A stretch of DNA of 64,000 nucleotides from Chitinophaga filiformis. GTDB taxonomy: Bacteria > Bacteroidota > Bacteroidia > Chitinophagales > Chitinophagaceae. The first letter of the stretch is position 1. The number at the start of each line of letters is the position of its first letter. The translations under genes were made by a program, and so were the position numbers. Where the stretch lies: NCBI RefSeq assembly GCF_900102545.1, contig NZ_FNBN01000001.1:668477-732476 (forward strand), written 5' to 3'. Positions 1-8,822 of the stretch are shown here, piece after piece. Below the pieces are notes generated by a model. That model was not told the DNA's origin and searched no databases. It was given only the letters and a program-made list of their open reading frames with translations.

Positions 1-190
1 GCAGCGAATGATTGCGTTATATGCATATCCCGATTGTACACAACTGGGAGATTGCACCCACCCGGGGTTATCATCCCAACCGGGGTTACACCCCGCCCGG
101 GGTTGCACCCCGCGCTATAAACACGCAGCTCCTAGCGGAGCGGATCGCAGCGAATGATTGCGTTATATACACCCGGGATTGTACCAAACG
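1..190. repeat. GC-rich hairpin repeats and a direct repeat
   Basis: This gene-less stretch holds ordered repeats. A block starting gcagcgaatgattgcgttat occurs at 1-20 and again at 148-167, with similar sequence following each copy. Between them lie three near-identical short palindromes of the form ggggtt-N-acccc (about 64-78, 82-94 and 99-111). They are followed by gcgctataaacac (112-124) and a second small hairpin gctcc-tagc-ggagc (128-141). The same order of hairpin, gcgctataaacac and second hairpin recurs at 9645-9691, so this is a dispersed element and not random GC-rich DNA. Function is unknown. Confidence 0.7.
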
Positions 191-211
191 GAGACATGGT
201 GCTTATTATTC

Positions 212-1183
212 TCACATCGTCCAGTGTTCACGGCGGATAATATCTTCCAGCCGAGCCTTATCTGCCCCCATCTGGGGTTCCAATCCTAATTGCTGCATCA
301 GGCTGTAGCTGTTAATTACACCCTCCTTGAACCAGGGCATTTCTTTGCTTAACACCATCAGCTTTGCGAATCCCTTCATATGCTCTCCTTTCTGGATCAG
401 GAAATACGCATGGGCGGCCCTGAAATGAGGATAATGATAGAATTCACCAGCTATGTTGTCCCAGGTTGCTTCGGTGACAGCCGGATCGGCTTTCAGTAAC
501 GAGATAGCATATACGGGGGAATGTAGCAGGTCCTGTTCAAAACAGACCAGTTCCGGAATCGTCAGCGATTTCCGGTTGTCGTTCAAAAACCGGATACGCA
601 GTACTTCGTTATATAGTTCGTGGGCACGTTCTTCTTTATGGGTATAATGCAGGATATCCCCCAGCAGGATCTTTGCTTTCAGATGATTAGGCGCCAGGTT
701 AAGGGCTTTCTCGGCACGTTCTTCCGCCTCTTTGTATTTAGTGAGGATGAAATAAGACCTGGCCACTGCCATGTGAAAATTGGCATCCGTAAGATCAGGG
801 CCGGTGGCATGTTCTGCCGCCATCTTCAGGGCATGCTCCGGATAGCGGTCTATATTGAAACGCTCTATTACCTGCCAAAGCTTCATGGAATCACCAATAG
901 AATTGTCTAAGATCTTATAAATGATACCACGCCTATCCCAGATGGATTTCACTTCTTTCCAGGCTTCAAACTCCTCAGGAAAAGCGATGGCGAAAGGGAT
1001 TACTTCATTAGTTTCTTCTGAGCGGACCCTCATACTCATCTCTTCTTTGGGTCTGCTGGTATAACGTGCGGCAGCTGCCAGGAATTCTTTGTCAAATAAC
1101 TCTATATCTGTCAATACCGGGGCAGGAATGCCCTGCCTGTTCCTGTTGTTTCTAAGGCCAAATAAGTTAGCGAAAATGCCCAT
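212..1183 (-). CDS. Tetratricopeptide repeat protein
   Basis: Predicted cytoplasmic protein of 323 residues. I start it at the ATG at 1181-1183 (MGIFANLFGLRNN) because the 12 residues further upstream lack protein-like character. The middle contains TPR helices: a segment near the DANFHMAVARSYF and YKEAEERAEKALNLAPNH stretches matches the TPR pattern of small residues at positions 8, 20 and 27 with a closing Pro. No catalytic motif, signal peptide or membrane segment is visible. TPRs usually bind partner proteins, but the partner cannot be read from the context; the next gene points the other way. It could equally be described as a hypothetical protein with TPRs. Confidence 0.8.
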   Translation of the reverse strand: MGIFANLFGLRNNRNRQGIPAPVLTDIELFDKEFLAAAARYTSRPKEEMSMRVRSEETNEVIPFAIAFPEEFEAWKEVKSIWDRRGIIYKILDNSIGDSMKLWQVIERFNIDRYPEHALKMAAEHATGPDLTDANFHMAVARSYFILTKYKEAEERAEKALNLAPNHLKAKILLGDILHYTHKEERAHELYNEVLRIRFLNDNRKSLTIPELVCFEQDLLHSPVYAISLLKADPAVTEATWDNIAGEFYHYPHFRAAHAYFLIQKGEHMKGFAKLMVLSKEMPWFKEGVINSYSLMQQLGLEPQMGADKARLEDIIRREHWTM

Positions 1184-1333
1184 ATCCGAAAATCTGAAAT
1201 TGTTTTGCAAGATATACAAAATATATACATATTATTTATAATACCATTTGAATAAATTAAAGGGAACAGTCGCCAATTATCTTTAAATTAGGACAGGAAG
1301 CGAAGTATTCAGGATTTATCATATATCAACCAA

Positions 1334-2917
1334 ATGTCAATTTCAAGAAGAGCCTTCTTATCCCAGACAGGGAAAGTAGCCGCTGCCTATCCCGCTATGC
1401 TGGCACTGGGAATGTTACAAAAAGCCCCCGCCCATGCCTTTGACCTGCAGGGCAATGGAAATGGTAAACGTATCATTATCCTCGGAGCAGGACTTGCCGG
1501 TCTGACAGCTGCTTATGAGTTAACGAAGCTGGGATACCAGTGTACCATCCTGGAGGCACGTAACAGAGCCGGTGGACGATGCTGGAGTATCCGTAAGGGT
1601 ACCGTTCATCAGGAAACAGATATCGCCCCGCAGACTGCCGCCTTCGACAGTGATCAGTACTTTAATGCAGGCCCCTCCCGCATTCCGCATCATCATGAGC
1701 TGACTATGCATTACTGCCGGGAACTGGGTGTGCCCATACAGGTATACAATAATGTGAACGAGGCCACCTATTTCTTCAGTGAAGGTAAAGGGCCTCTCTC
1801 CAATAAGAAGATCAGGGCCAGAGAGATCCATAATGACCTGCGCGGTTATACGAGCGAACTACTGGCCAAAGCCATTGATCAACAAAAGATTGATACCGCG
1901 CTGAGTAAAGAGGATACTCAAAAGATCCTGGAATATCTCAGGGCCGAAGGCGGACTGGATATCGACAAGCTGTATAAGGCATCCGACAGACGCGGGTTTA
2001 TTGAATCCCCCGGGGCAGGTGATAAACCAGGCAAGATAGGTGATCCTCACCGGCTGGCGGATATCATTTCCTCCGGACTGGCAGACCCCGACTTCTATAA
2101 CGTGGCGGAGTATACGTATGAACTACAGATGACCATGTTCCAGGCCATCGGTGGTATGGATAATATCGCCAGGGCTTTTGAACAACGGGTAGGTAAGATG
2201 ATCCGCTTCGGATGTGAGGTAACAGATATTCTGAATCAGCCGGAAGGCGTGAAGGTCATTTATAAGGATAAGAAAGGCAGCAACGAACTGCAGGGTGACC
2301 TTTGCATCTGTACGCTGCCATTGCCGGTATTGAGCAATGTCCAGCATAATTTCTCTTCCGATGTGAGCCGCGCTATCGATTATGTACCTTATATGGTCAC
2401 CGGGAAGATCGGCTTACAATTCAAAAGAAGGTTCTGGGAAGAAGATGAGCAGATCTTTGGTGGTATTACTCATACCAACAATGAACTGACACAGATCTTC
2501 TACCCTTCTTACGACTATCTCGGTAAAAAAGGTATCCTGCTGGGTTACTATAACTTTCACGACAAAGCAAAGCGGGTAGGCAATCTCACACATACAGAAC
2601 GGGAGAAACTGGCGCTGGAGAAAGGCAGCCTGATACATCCGCAGTATATGAAAGAGTTTGAAACCTCCTTCTCAGTGAGCTGGCATAAGACTCCCTACAG
2701 CATGGGAGGATGGGCATTGTACACCGGCGCTACCCGGCAAACAAACTACAAGAGCTTATTACAAGCAGACAAACAGGTATACTTCGCAGGTGAACACACT
2801 ACCTACCTGAATGCCTGGATGGCAGGAGCATTTGAATCGGCCAGAAGAACAGTAGCTGATATCCATGCCAGGGTAACAGAACAACGTATCACTTATCCCA
2901 CTGCTACAGGCAGTTGA
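1334..2917 (+). CDS. Tat-exported flavin amine oxidase
   Basis: A 527-residue FAD-dependent amine or L-amino-acid oxidase, expected to oxidise an amine to an imine with release of H2O2. The N-terminus is a twin-arginine signal (SRRAFLSQ, Arg 5-6) followed by a hydrophobic stretch ending APAHA, so the folded flavoprotein should act in the periplasm. The ADP-binding fold shows GAGLAG at residues 51-56, an acidic residue at 74 (ILEARNRAGGR) and the GGR motif at 80-82. The C-terminal FAD-binding stretch YFAGEHTTYLNAWMAGA is typical of the monoamine oxidase family. It begins a same-strand run with an exported aminotransferase (35-nt gap) and a Hint-domain protein (12-nt gap). The substrate is not known; the flavoenzyme class is well supported. 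Confidence 0.9.
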   Translation: MSISRRAFLSQTGKVAAAYPAMLALGMLQKAPAHAFDLQGNGNGKRIIILGAGLAGLTAAYELTKLGYQCTILEARNRAGGRCWSIRKGTVHQETDIAPQTAAFDSDQYFNAGPSRIPHHHELTMHYCRELGVPIQVYNNVNEATYFFSEGKGPLSNKKIRAREIHNDLRGYTSELLAKAIDQQKIDTALSKEDTQKILEYLRAEGGLDIDKLYKASDRRGFIESPGAGDKPGKIGDPHRLADIISSGLADPDFYNVAEYTYELQMTMFQAIGGMDNIARAFEQRVGKMIRFGCEVTDILNQPEGVKVIYKDKKGSNELQGDLCICTLPLPVLSNVQHNFSSDVSRAIDYVPYMVTGKIGLQFKRRFWEEDEQIFGGITHTNNELTQIFYPSYDYLGKKGILLGYYNFHDKAKRVGNLTHTEREKLALEKGSLIHPQYMKEFETSFSVSWHKTPYSMGGWALYTGATRQTNYKSLLQADKQVYFAGEHTTYLNAWMAGAFESARRTVADIHARVTEQRITYPTATGS

Positions 2918-2952
2918 TGACATAGATTTTTTTACAACCAAAACGAATTGCT

Positions 2953-4134
2953 ATGAGTACCACCAACTCCATGAACAGGCGTGACTGGCTGAAGACCACA
3001 GCACTGTTTACCGGAGGATTAACAATGCTTCCTCCGGCCCTCAGCCAGCTGCAGGCAGCACCTGCGGTTCCTGTCGCCAGTACTAGCCCCGCTTATGCCA
3101 ATGACATGGCTATCGGCCCCAAGCTACCTGCCAACTTAAAAGCCAGACTGTTTGCCAACGAGAATCCATTCGGTCCTTCTGCCAATGCGAAAAAGGCTAT
3201 TATGGACAGCATTATGACCAGCTATCAGTATCCCATCAGATTGATGCCGGAGCTGGAAGAGAAGATCTGTGCATATGAAGGCATCACACCGGAAATGCTG
3301 ATGCTCAGTTCCGGTTCTTCTCCCCTGCTTTTAGGTACTGCTGTGAGTCTGTGCAGGGATGGCGGCAACATTGTTACCGCCGATCCTACTTATGACGATC
3401 TTCCTACCCGCTGTGAAAAGGTGAACGCCAAATGGATCAAAGTCCCGCTGACTAAAGAATATACACATGACCTGGATGCTATGGAGAAAGCTATTACACC
3501 AGATACTAAGCTGGTGTACATCTGCAATCCTAATAACCCAACAGGTACAATTGTAGATAGCGATAAGCTGAAAGCATTCTGTGAAAGAGTGTCGCAAAAG
3601 ACGACTGTATTTGTGGACGAGGCATATATAGATTATCTGCCGGATGCCGCTGGCACCACATTGATCAGCAGTGTAAAGAAAGGACAGAATATCATTGTGG
3701 CCCGTACCTTCTCAAAAGTATACGGACTGGCAGGATTGCGGTTAGGTTATATTGTGGCACAACCAGCCACCATAGCGAAACTGCAGCCGCATACATCCTG
3801 CAGCTGGGCGGCGCTCTCTGCACCGGCTATCAGCGGTGCATTGGCCAGTTACCAGGACAAGGCCTATATGCAGGAAATAGTGCAAAAAACAACAGAGAGC
3901 AAACAGTTCCTGTATGATACACTGAAGGCGGAAGGCTACAGTTATATTCCGTCACACACGAACTTCGTCATGTTCCCGCTCAAAATGGACGGTGAACGTT
4001 TTGCGGAGGAAATGCTGAAAAGAAGTGTAGGCTTACGCAACTGGAAGATGAACAACCAGGAATGGTGCAGAATCAGTATCGGACGTATGGATGAAATGCA
4101 GGCATTTGCTGCTGCATTCAAGGAATTATCTTAA
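2953..4134 (+). CDS. Tat-exported class I/II PLP aminotransferase (HisC-like)
   Basis: A 393-residue fold-type I aminotransferase resembling histidinol-phosphate aminotransferase. Visible landmarks are NPNNPTG at about 192-198, DEAY at 222-225, the PLP lysine in TFSKVYGLAGLR (Lys255) and the phosphate/carboxylate arginine that follows. Unlike biosynthetic HisC it carries a twin-arginine signal (MNRRDWLKTTALFTGG) with a long hydrophobic region and a probable cleavage after LQAAP. It is therefore predicted to be exported with its PLP. It sits 35 nt after a Tat flavin amine oxidase and 12 nt before a Hint-domain protein, which suggests one pathway acting on the same extracytoplasmic amino compound. 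A role in histidine synthesis is unlikely because no other his genes are near and the protein is secreted. Confidence 0.9.
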   Translation: MSTTNSMNRRDWLKTTALFTGGLTMLPPALSQLQAAPAVPVASTSPAYANDMAIGPKLPANLKARLFANENPFGPSANAKKAIMDSIMTSYQYPIRLMPELEEKICAYEGITPEMLMLSSGSSPLLLGTAVSLCRDGGNIVTADPTYDDLPTRCEKVNAKWIKVPLTKEYTHDLDAMEKAITPDTKLVYICNPNNPTGTIVDSDKLKAFCERVSQKTTVFVDEAYIDYLPDAAGTTLISSVKKGQNIIVARTFSKVYGLAGLRLGYIVAQPATIAKLQPHTSCSWAALSAPAISGALASYQDKAYMQEIVQKTTESKQFLYDTLKAEGYSYIPSHTNFVMFPLKMDGERFAEEMLKRSVGLRNWKMNNQEWCRISIGRMDEMQAFAAAFKELS

Positions 4135-4146
4135 CTAACAGACTGT

Positions 4147-5130
4147 ATGAAAAAATATCTGCTTACATTAATCTCTTCTGTTTGCATACTGCAGGCAATG
4201 GCGCAATCCCGCCCTATCACTACTGCTGAATATGTGAAGGCAAAGTCGTTTACGGTGAAAGACCTGGATAACGATACTTATGTAAAGTTCAACAATGCCT
4301 ATGTATTAGACCGCTATGAAATGCGGAAACCTTATTTCATTACCGGCGATGATGGTCAGAAAAAAAGGATAGACCTGTACCGGTTGGTAGCGAAAGATAG
4401 CATGCAGGAGATTGCAACTGTCATCTTTTACACCAATGAAAGCGGCAAGCTGTATACTGCTGTAATGCCACTTTTCAACAGCAATGCTGATATCTGGAAC
4501 CAATATTTTGAGGATATTCATGCTATTGATAAAGTTGAGAAGAACTATGTGCTGAAACTGTCTTATGTATTGTCCAAAGAGTTCAGTTATCAGTTGTACA
4601 AAACCATGAACGCAGGTAAGAACGTGAAAGAAGAAGCAGGCACTTATGGTACGGATATCTGTTTCCCGGGAGACCAGCTGGTTACATTAGCCAATGGAAC
4701 GCAGAAAGAATTGCGGGATATCCATCCGGGAGATGAGATCATCAGTCCTGATGCAGCTACTCACCAGACCAGCATTATTCGTGTAAAGGAGCTGGTGAAA
4801 CATACCGCTGAAAACTATGCTATCACGCGTTTGCTGGTTATGCATGCAGCTGAACAGGAAGCCGCAGGTGCACATGTCGTTACCTTGTCAGGCAAGGTAT
4901 TACAGGCAACACCGAACCATCCCGTGCTGACGATTGCAGGTAAAAAGCAGATGGGTACTGTGACAGCAGGCGATCAGCTGCTTTGTATGGATGAACACAC
5001 CAAAACACTCGTCACATATACCGTTGTAAATAAAACAGAAGCTGCCGGGGGCAAGCAGGCTGTCTACAACATTGTAGCAGAAGGCGGAGACGCCTTTATG
5101 ATGAACAATATCATGGTATTACAGAAATAG
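4147..5130 (+). CDS. Secreted protein with C-terminal Hint (hedgehog/intein) domain
   Basis: A 327-residue protein with a Sec signal peptide (MKKYLLTLISSVCILQAMAQ). Residues 21-170 form a domain I do not recognise. From Cys172 a Hint module starts: CFPGDQLVTLANGTQKEL, then the conserved GD of IHPGDEI (195-196), and later TPNHPV (255-260), which matches the intein block B TxxH. The segment ends without the usual C-terminal His-Asn pair or a C-extein. If active it might therefore cleave at its N-side (Cys172, releasing residues 21-171) but not splice. It is the last gene of the amine oxidase/aminotransferase run, 12 nt after the aminotransferase. Whether autoprocessing occurs cannot be judged from the sequence. 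Confidence 0.85.
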   Translation: MKKYLLTLISSVCILQAMAQSRPITTAEYVKAKSFTVKDLDNDTYVKFNNAYVLDRYEMRKPYFITGDDGQKKRIDLYRLVAKDSMQEIATVIFYTNESGKLYTAVMPLFNSNADIWNQYFEDIHAIDKVEKNYVLKLSYVLSKEFSYQLYKTMNAGKNVKEEAGTYGTDICFPGDQLVTLANGTQKELRDIHPGDEIISPDAATHQTSIIRVKELVKHTAENYAITRLLVMHAAEQEAAGAHVVTLSGKVLQATPNHPVLTIAGKKQMGTVTAGDQLLCMDEHTKTLVTYTVVNKTEAAGGKQAVYNIVAEGGDAFMMNNIMVLQK

Positions 5131-5160
5131 AAAAAGAGGGAGCATCAAAAATAAATTTGT

Positions 5161-5248
5161 GTCCTTAGAATTGCTTAAATAACTACCTGTCACCATCAGG
5201 TACCCGAATAAGAAGAGCCTGCATCATGTTTTTGATACAGGCTCTTCT
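5161..5248 (-). terminator. Terminator cassette, copy A of a duplicated 88-nt sequence
   Basis: Downstream of the minus-strand EF-G gene stands an intrinsic terminator (stem agagcctg / caggctct, 5214-5245), plus a second small inverted repeat, acctg...caggt, at 5184-5202. The whole 88-nt block recurs at 19221-19308 with 8 differences. Both copies follow a minus-strand gene in the same orientation. It probably also catches plus-strand transcripts from the Hint gene. Confidence 0.75.
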
Positions 5249-5254
5249 TCTTTG

Positions 5255-7333
5255 TTAGTGTTCCACCAGTATTTTACTGGCAATACTATTCGGTACCAGT
5301 TGATAATCCTGGAATGTAACAGATGCAGCAGCTCTTCCTGAGGAAAGCGTACGCAAGGTGGTCACATATCCGAACAGATCTGACAAGGGTACTTCCGCTT
5401 TGATATACTGGGCACTCGCCTTCATCTCCATTCCACGGATCACACCACGACGCCTGTTCAGATCACCCGTGATAGCGCCGGTATGTTCTTCCGGCAGGGT
5501 CACTTCCACACTCATGAAAGGCTCCAGCAAACGGGGAGCCGCTTTCGCAGCTGCCACACGGAAGCCCATCAGGGCAGCATGTTCAAAGTCCAGCGCATGA
5601 GAGTCTTTCTCATGGATATCGCCGTCCAGCAAGCGCACCCGCATGGATTGTACTGGATAACCCGCCAGCACACCATTCTGCATCGCTTCTTCAAAGCCTT
5701 TCTTCACAGAAGGGATGAACTCACGCGGGATAGCGCCGCCGGTGACTTCATTAATAAACTCCAGACCTGGTTGTCCGTCTTCACGCGGCGACAGTTCAAA
5801 TACGATCTCCGCAAAGTTGCCAGAGCCACCGTTCTGTTTCTTATACACCTCTTTGTGTTGCACTGTGTTGGTGAACACTTCTTTGTAAGCGATCTGCGGT
5901 TGGCCTTTGTTGATCTCCAACTGGTAATTGGTGGCCAGTTTTTCCAGCACCACTTCCAGGTGCAACTCGCCCATTCCTTTGAGGATGGTCTGACCGGAAG
6001 CCGCATCGACGGTTACTGTCAGGGTAGGATCTTCTTCCACCAACTTCGCAAGCGCCTCACCCAGTCTGTTCACATCCTTGGCTACCTTCGCCTCGATAGC
6101 ATAACCCATCATCGGTTCAGGGAAGCTGATCTTCTCCAGCAATACAGGTCTGTCCGGATCGGACAGGGTATCGCCGGTACGCACATCCTTCAGACCTACT
6201 ACCGCACCGATATCACCAGCACTGATCACATCTGCGGTTTCATATTTGTCAGACATGATACGCATCAGACGACTGATACGCACCTTCTTACCGGTACGAC
6301 CATTCCATACAGTATCACCTGTACGTAAAGTACCTGCGTATACTCTCACAAAGGTCAATTTGCCGGCATAATCATCAGAGATGATCTTAAAGGCCAGGGC
6401 AGCAAACGGACTTTCTTCTGTAGTAGTGACCTGCATGCTTTCCTCCGTTTCCGGGTCCGTAACATGTATCTCTTTCACATCTGCCGGAGCAGGGAGATAG
6501 CGGACTACAGCATCCAGCAATGGCTGTACACCTTTATTGCGATAGGCAGCACCTGCCAGTACAGGAATAACCTGCATCTGTAAGGTAGCACTGCGCAAGG
6601 CACGATAGATTTCTTCTACGGATACAGTAGCAGGATCAGTGGTATAGCTTTCAAAAATGCGTTCGTCATATAATGACAGCTCTTCCAGCAATGTAATACG
6701 TGCCTGTTCAGCATCCGCTAGCATATCGGCCGGGATGTCTGTAACGGTATATGTTTTACCATCCTGACTATCCCATACATAAGCCTTCATCGTGATCAGA
6801 TCAATCACACCGGAGAAAGCATCTTCTGCACCAATAGGCAATTGCACGGGCACTGCATTCGTATGTAATACATCACGGATCTCTTTCACGACGCGACGGA
6901 AGTCAGCGCCCTGTCTGTCCATCTTATTGATCATCACAATACGTGGCACATGATAACGATTGGCCTGTTGCCATACCGTTTCAGACTGTGGCTGTACACC
7001 TGATTTCGCACAGAACACCGCAATGGCGCCATCCAGTACACGCAGGGAGCGTTCTACTTCTGCAGTGAAATCAACGTGACCCGGCGTGTCTATAATATTC
7101 ACCTGGTATTTATTACCATCGAGTTGCCACCAGGTAGTGATAGCCGCAGAGGATATGGTGATACCACGTTTCTCTTCCTGCGGATCGCTATCCATGACGG
7201 TATTTCCTTCATCAACACTACCTAACTTGTGTGTAAGTCCTGTGTAATACAGCATGCGTTCTGTAACGGTTGTTTTACCGGCATCCACATGCGCCATGAT
7301 TCCTATATTTCTGAACAGTTCCTGTCGTTTCAT
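5255..7333 (-). CDS. fusA: Elongation factor G-type translational GTPase (orphan paralogue)
   Basis: A 692-residue EF-G-like GTPase that should promote ribosome translocation or recycling. The start is the ATG at 7331-7333 ([22 protein letters not shown]), which fits EF-G N-termini. A longer in-frame reading from 7402 runs through a terminator-like hairpin and is less likely. G motifs are all present: AHVDAGKTT (G1), RGITI (G2), DTPGHVDF (G3), NKMD (G4) and the SAL-like position in domain G. Domains II to V follow, to a normal-length C-terminus. The gene is not next to rpsL, rpsG or tuf, so it is probably a second copy and not the str-operon gene. A strong hairpin with a 7-T run lies in its leader (see the separate entry), suggesting transcriptional attenuation. 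Confidence 0.9.
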   Translation of the reverse strand: MKRQELFRNIGIMAHVDAGKTTVTERMLYYTGLTHKLGSVDEGNTVMDSDPQEEKRGITISSAAITTWWQLDGNKYQVNIIDTPGHVDFTAEVERSLRVLDGAIAVFCAKSGVQPQSETVWQQANRYHVPRIVMINKMDRQGADFRRVVKEIRDVLHTNAVPVQLPIGAEDAFSGVIDLITMKAYVWDSQDGKTYTVTDIPADMLADAEQARITLLEELSLYDERIFESYTTDPATVSVEEIYRALRSATLQMQVIPVLAGAAYRNKGVQPLLDAVVRYLPAPADVKEIHVTDPETEESMQVTTTEESPFAALAFKIISDDYAGKLTFVRVYAGTLRTGDTVWNGRTGKKVRISRLMRIMSDKYETADVISAGDIGAVVGLKDVRTGDTLSDPDRPVLLEKISFPEPMMGYAIEAKVAKDVNRLGEALAKLVEEDPTLTVTVDAASGQTILKGMGELHLEVVLEKLATNYQLEINKGQPQIAYKEVFTNTVQHKEVYKKQNGGSGNFAEIVFELSPREDGQPGLEFINEVTGGAIPREFIPSVKKGFEEAMQNGVLAGYPVQSMRVRLLDGDIHEKDSHALDFEHAALMGFRVAAAKAAPRLLEPFMSVEVTLPEEHTGAITGDLNRRRGVIRGMEMKASAQYIKAEVPLSDLFGYVTTLRTLSSGRAAASVTFQDYQLVPNSIASKILVEH

Positions 7334-7354
7334 TTCTATTAATTTTAAAGCAAT

Positions 7355-7387
7355 AAAAAAAGCCTTCCGCTCTGGTAACGGAAGGCT
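7355..7387 (-). promoter_or_regulatory. Terminator-like hairpin in the EF-G leader (candidate attenuator)
   Basis: On the minus strand a 9-bp perfect stem (agccttccg at 7379-7387, loop of 9, cggaaggct at 7361-7369) is followed by seven T residues. It ends about 22 nt before the EF-G start codon. There is no room for a promoter between hairpin and start, so transcripts must read through it. An upstream segment (7412-7418, minus strand ggtaacg) is fully complementary to 7374-7380 (minus strand cgttacc), which overlaps the loop and two stem bases. This allows a competing, antiterminator-like pairing. The signal that would be sensed is unknown. Confidence 0.6.
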
Positions 7388-7603
7388 CGCTGCAATATGC
7401 ATAGCACTATACGTTACCGGACATGCCGTGTAAAGAATATTGTCAATGTTTTGATAATGGCTATCATATTGCGTGTTATAAATGTTGTTAATGAAAATTT
7501 AGTTGAAGCTTAGTGTACGGATATACATATCCCATGTAACAGTTGTTTGTAACTGCTGATGACATGTAACTAAACATTGCTGACTGAAGAATAGGGGGAG
7601 ACA

Positions 7604-7634
7604 AATAAAAAGGCCCCTTCGGATGAAGAGGCCT
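7604..7634 (-). terminator. Intrinsic terminator of the 42-residue peptide gene
   Basis: The stem aggccccctt-like arm 7611-7619 pairs with aagaggcct 7626-7634 with one mismatch, and a T-rich run follows on the minus strand (7604-7610). It lies just after the stop of the small minus-strand gene at 7659 and would end its transcript. Confidence 0.65.
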
Positions 7635-7658
7635 CTGAAGAATATCCAGACACAATAA

Positions 7659-7787
7659 TTAACCTCTCATATCCGGGCAAGGATCTGCCTCCCCGTCTTT
7701 AATTAAGACAATGCAGGTGCTTGCAATTACTGCTCTGATGGCAGCACTTGCGTTGAACGCTGATTGATATGAAAGAATCTTTTTCAT
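7659..7787 (-). CDS. Small peptide of 42 residues, unknown function
   Basis: The ATG at 7785-7787 opens a 42-codon frame: MKKILSYQSAFNASAAIRAV, then an Ile/Val/Cys-containing hydrophobic core, and a polar tail ending in DPCPDMRG. The N-terminus has two lysines and the core is hydrophobic, so it could be a short exported or membrane-bound peptide; no lipobox or processing motif is clear. Two cysteines are present. A matching promoter (TAnnTTTG at 7816-7823) lies upstream and an intrinsic terminator (7604-7634) downstream, so the unit looks like a self-contained monocistronic transcript. No family was recognised. Precursor peptide or toxin-like roles are possible but unsupported. Confidence 0.5.
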   Translation of the reverse strand: MKKILSYQSAFNASAAIRAVIASTCIVLIKDGEADPCPDMRG

Positions 7788-7815
7788 TGTGATTAATGCT
7801 TTTAAATTTCGCGTA

Positions 7816-7846
7816 CAAATGTACGAAGAATTTCGATATAAACAAC
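7816..7846 (-). promoter_or_regulatory. Bacteroidota-type promoter for the 42-residue peptide
   Basis: Minus-strand TACATTTG at 7816-7823 matches the -7 consensus TAnnTTTG. A TTG at 7843-7845, 19 nt upstream, can serve as the -33 element. The -7 box is embedded in the perfect palindrome cgtac-aaat-gtacg (7812-7825), which could also bind a regulator. Confidence 0.5.
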
Positions 7847-8015
7847 AGTGCATATAGTCAGAAGGTAGTTGCATACAACTTCAACTACCTCTTAATTATT
7901 GCAGGAACATTGCTGTTCAAGGATTGTAATAACGTTCACTGGAAGCTTCTGCAATGCTGAATGCTGTATATCTATCTCATTGTCCACAGCTTATTCAAGT
8001 ATATGAGTTTTGCAT

Positions 8016-8759
8016 TTACAGTTGTAATTGAGTATCTACAATATTCAGCTGTCTGTCTTTTTCATTATTGATCATCCATGCTCCCATATTAAACCAGGCA
8101 GCACATTCATCCAATATCCAGGCATCTGAACTACAGACTATTTTATCACCTGTTATCAGGAATTTATCAGGGGAATTTTCAAGATGTATTTCCCAGGGGA
8201 ATTGATGTTTCTCCGCCAGTTCATAACAAAAGCCTTTCAATTTTCCGCTATTGGAAATGGGTGCATCGAAAATCCAGATCGCTTTTGCTACTTCCAATCT
8301 GCGAAGCATTTCACCGATCAATACCAGTACATCTCCGGTTTGATTGATCATTTTATAGGCGCCGTGAACGGATGAGATGTCGCGATAGCATCCGTCCAAT
8401 CCTTTAAATACAAAACCACCGGAATAAGCTGTTTCTAACAGGATTAGCAGATTAAAGCCATCTATATAGATCGTTTTGCTGCGTAATGCTTCAGGAAGTA
8501 GTTCTTTCTGTTTCCGTTGTTGCAGTTGCAGCCCGGAGCAGCTCATTCCCTGTAAAGCCGTCAACTGCCGTTTGACCAGGTTATACCTGTTGCCGACTAA
8601 AGCCAGCGAAGCCTTTATCGGATAGTCTCTGTTGATCAGATAATACATATCTTCCAGCCCCTGCCGTAGTCGATCCTGTGCAGCAGGGTCGCCGAATAAT
8701 GTATGGTCTTCCGGATGCTTTTCTTTGTTTCTGTCGGCTTGTATCCCGTTGTTGTCCAT
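8016..8759 (-). CDS. DUF434 domain protein
   Basis: A cytoplasmic protein of 247 residues, started at the ATG at 8757-8759 because the codon used for a longer reading is TTG. Early in the protein the stretch HPEDHTLFGDPAAQDRLRQGL matches the opening of the DUF434 family. A conserved IDGFNLLILLETAYSGG segment, followed by VFKGLDGCYRDISSVHG, matches the accompanying C-terminal domain found with DUF434. The IDG and later DAP segments resemble nucleotide- or metal-binding loops, but the family has no assigned reaction that I know. It lies 64 nt beyond AlkB on the same strand and may share its transcript. Confidence 0.75.
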   Translation of the reverse strand: MDNNGIQADRNKEKHPEDHTLFGDPAAQDRLRQGLEDMYYLINRDYPIKASLALVGNRYNLVKRQLTALQGMSCSGLQLQQRKQKELLPEALRSKTIYIDGFNLLILLETAYSGGFVFKGLDGCYRDISSVHGAYKMINQTGDVLVLIGEMLRRLEVAKAIWIFDAPISNSGKLKGFCYELAEKHQFPWEIHLENSPDKFLITGDKIVCSSDAWILDECAAWFNMGAWMINNEKDRQLNIVDTQLQL

Positions 8760-8822
8760 AGCAGGCAATCGCAATTTAAGGTGCCAGATTAAGCTTTTTC
8801 CCTGAAGTAATGGCCTGGATAT

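Noticed and set aside
12-308. A plus-strand frame of 98 codons at the start of the window
   Set aside because: It reads through tandem GC-rich hairpins and overlaps the TPR gene on the other strand; the protein is repetitive and unlike a real family.
5483-6328. A 281-codon plus-strand frame
   Set aside because: It lies antisense inside the EF-G gene and has composition typical of a shadow frame.
7334-7402. An in-frame 23-codon N-terminal extension of the EF-G gene from 7402
   Set aside because: It runs through the terminator-like hairpin, has no ribosome-binding site, and EF-G proteins begin at the MKRQELFRN position.
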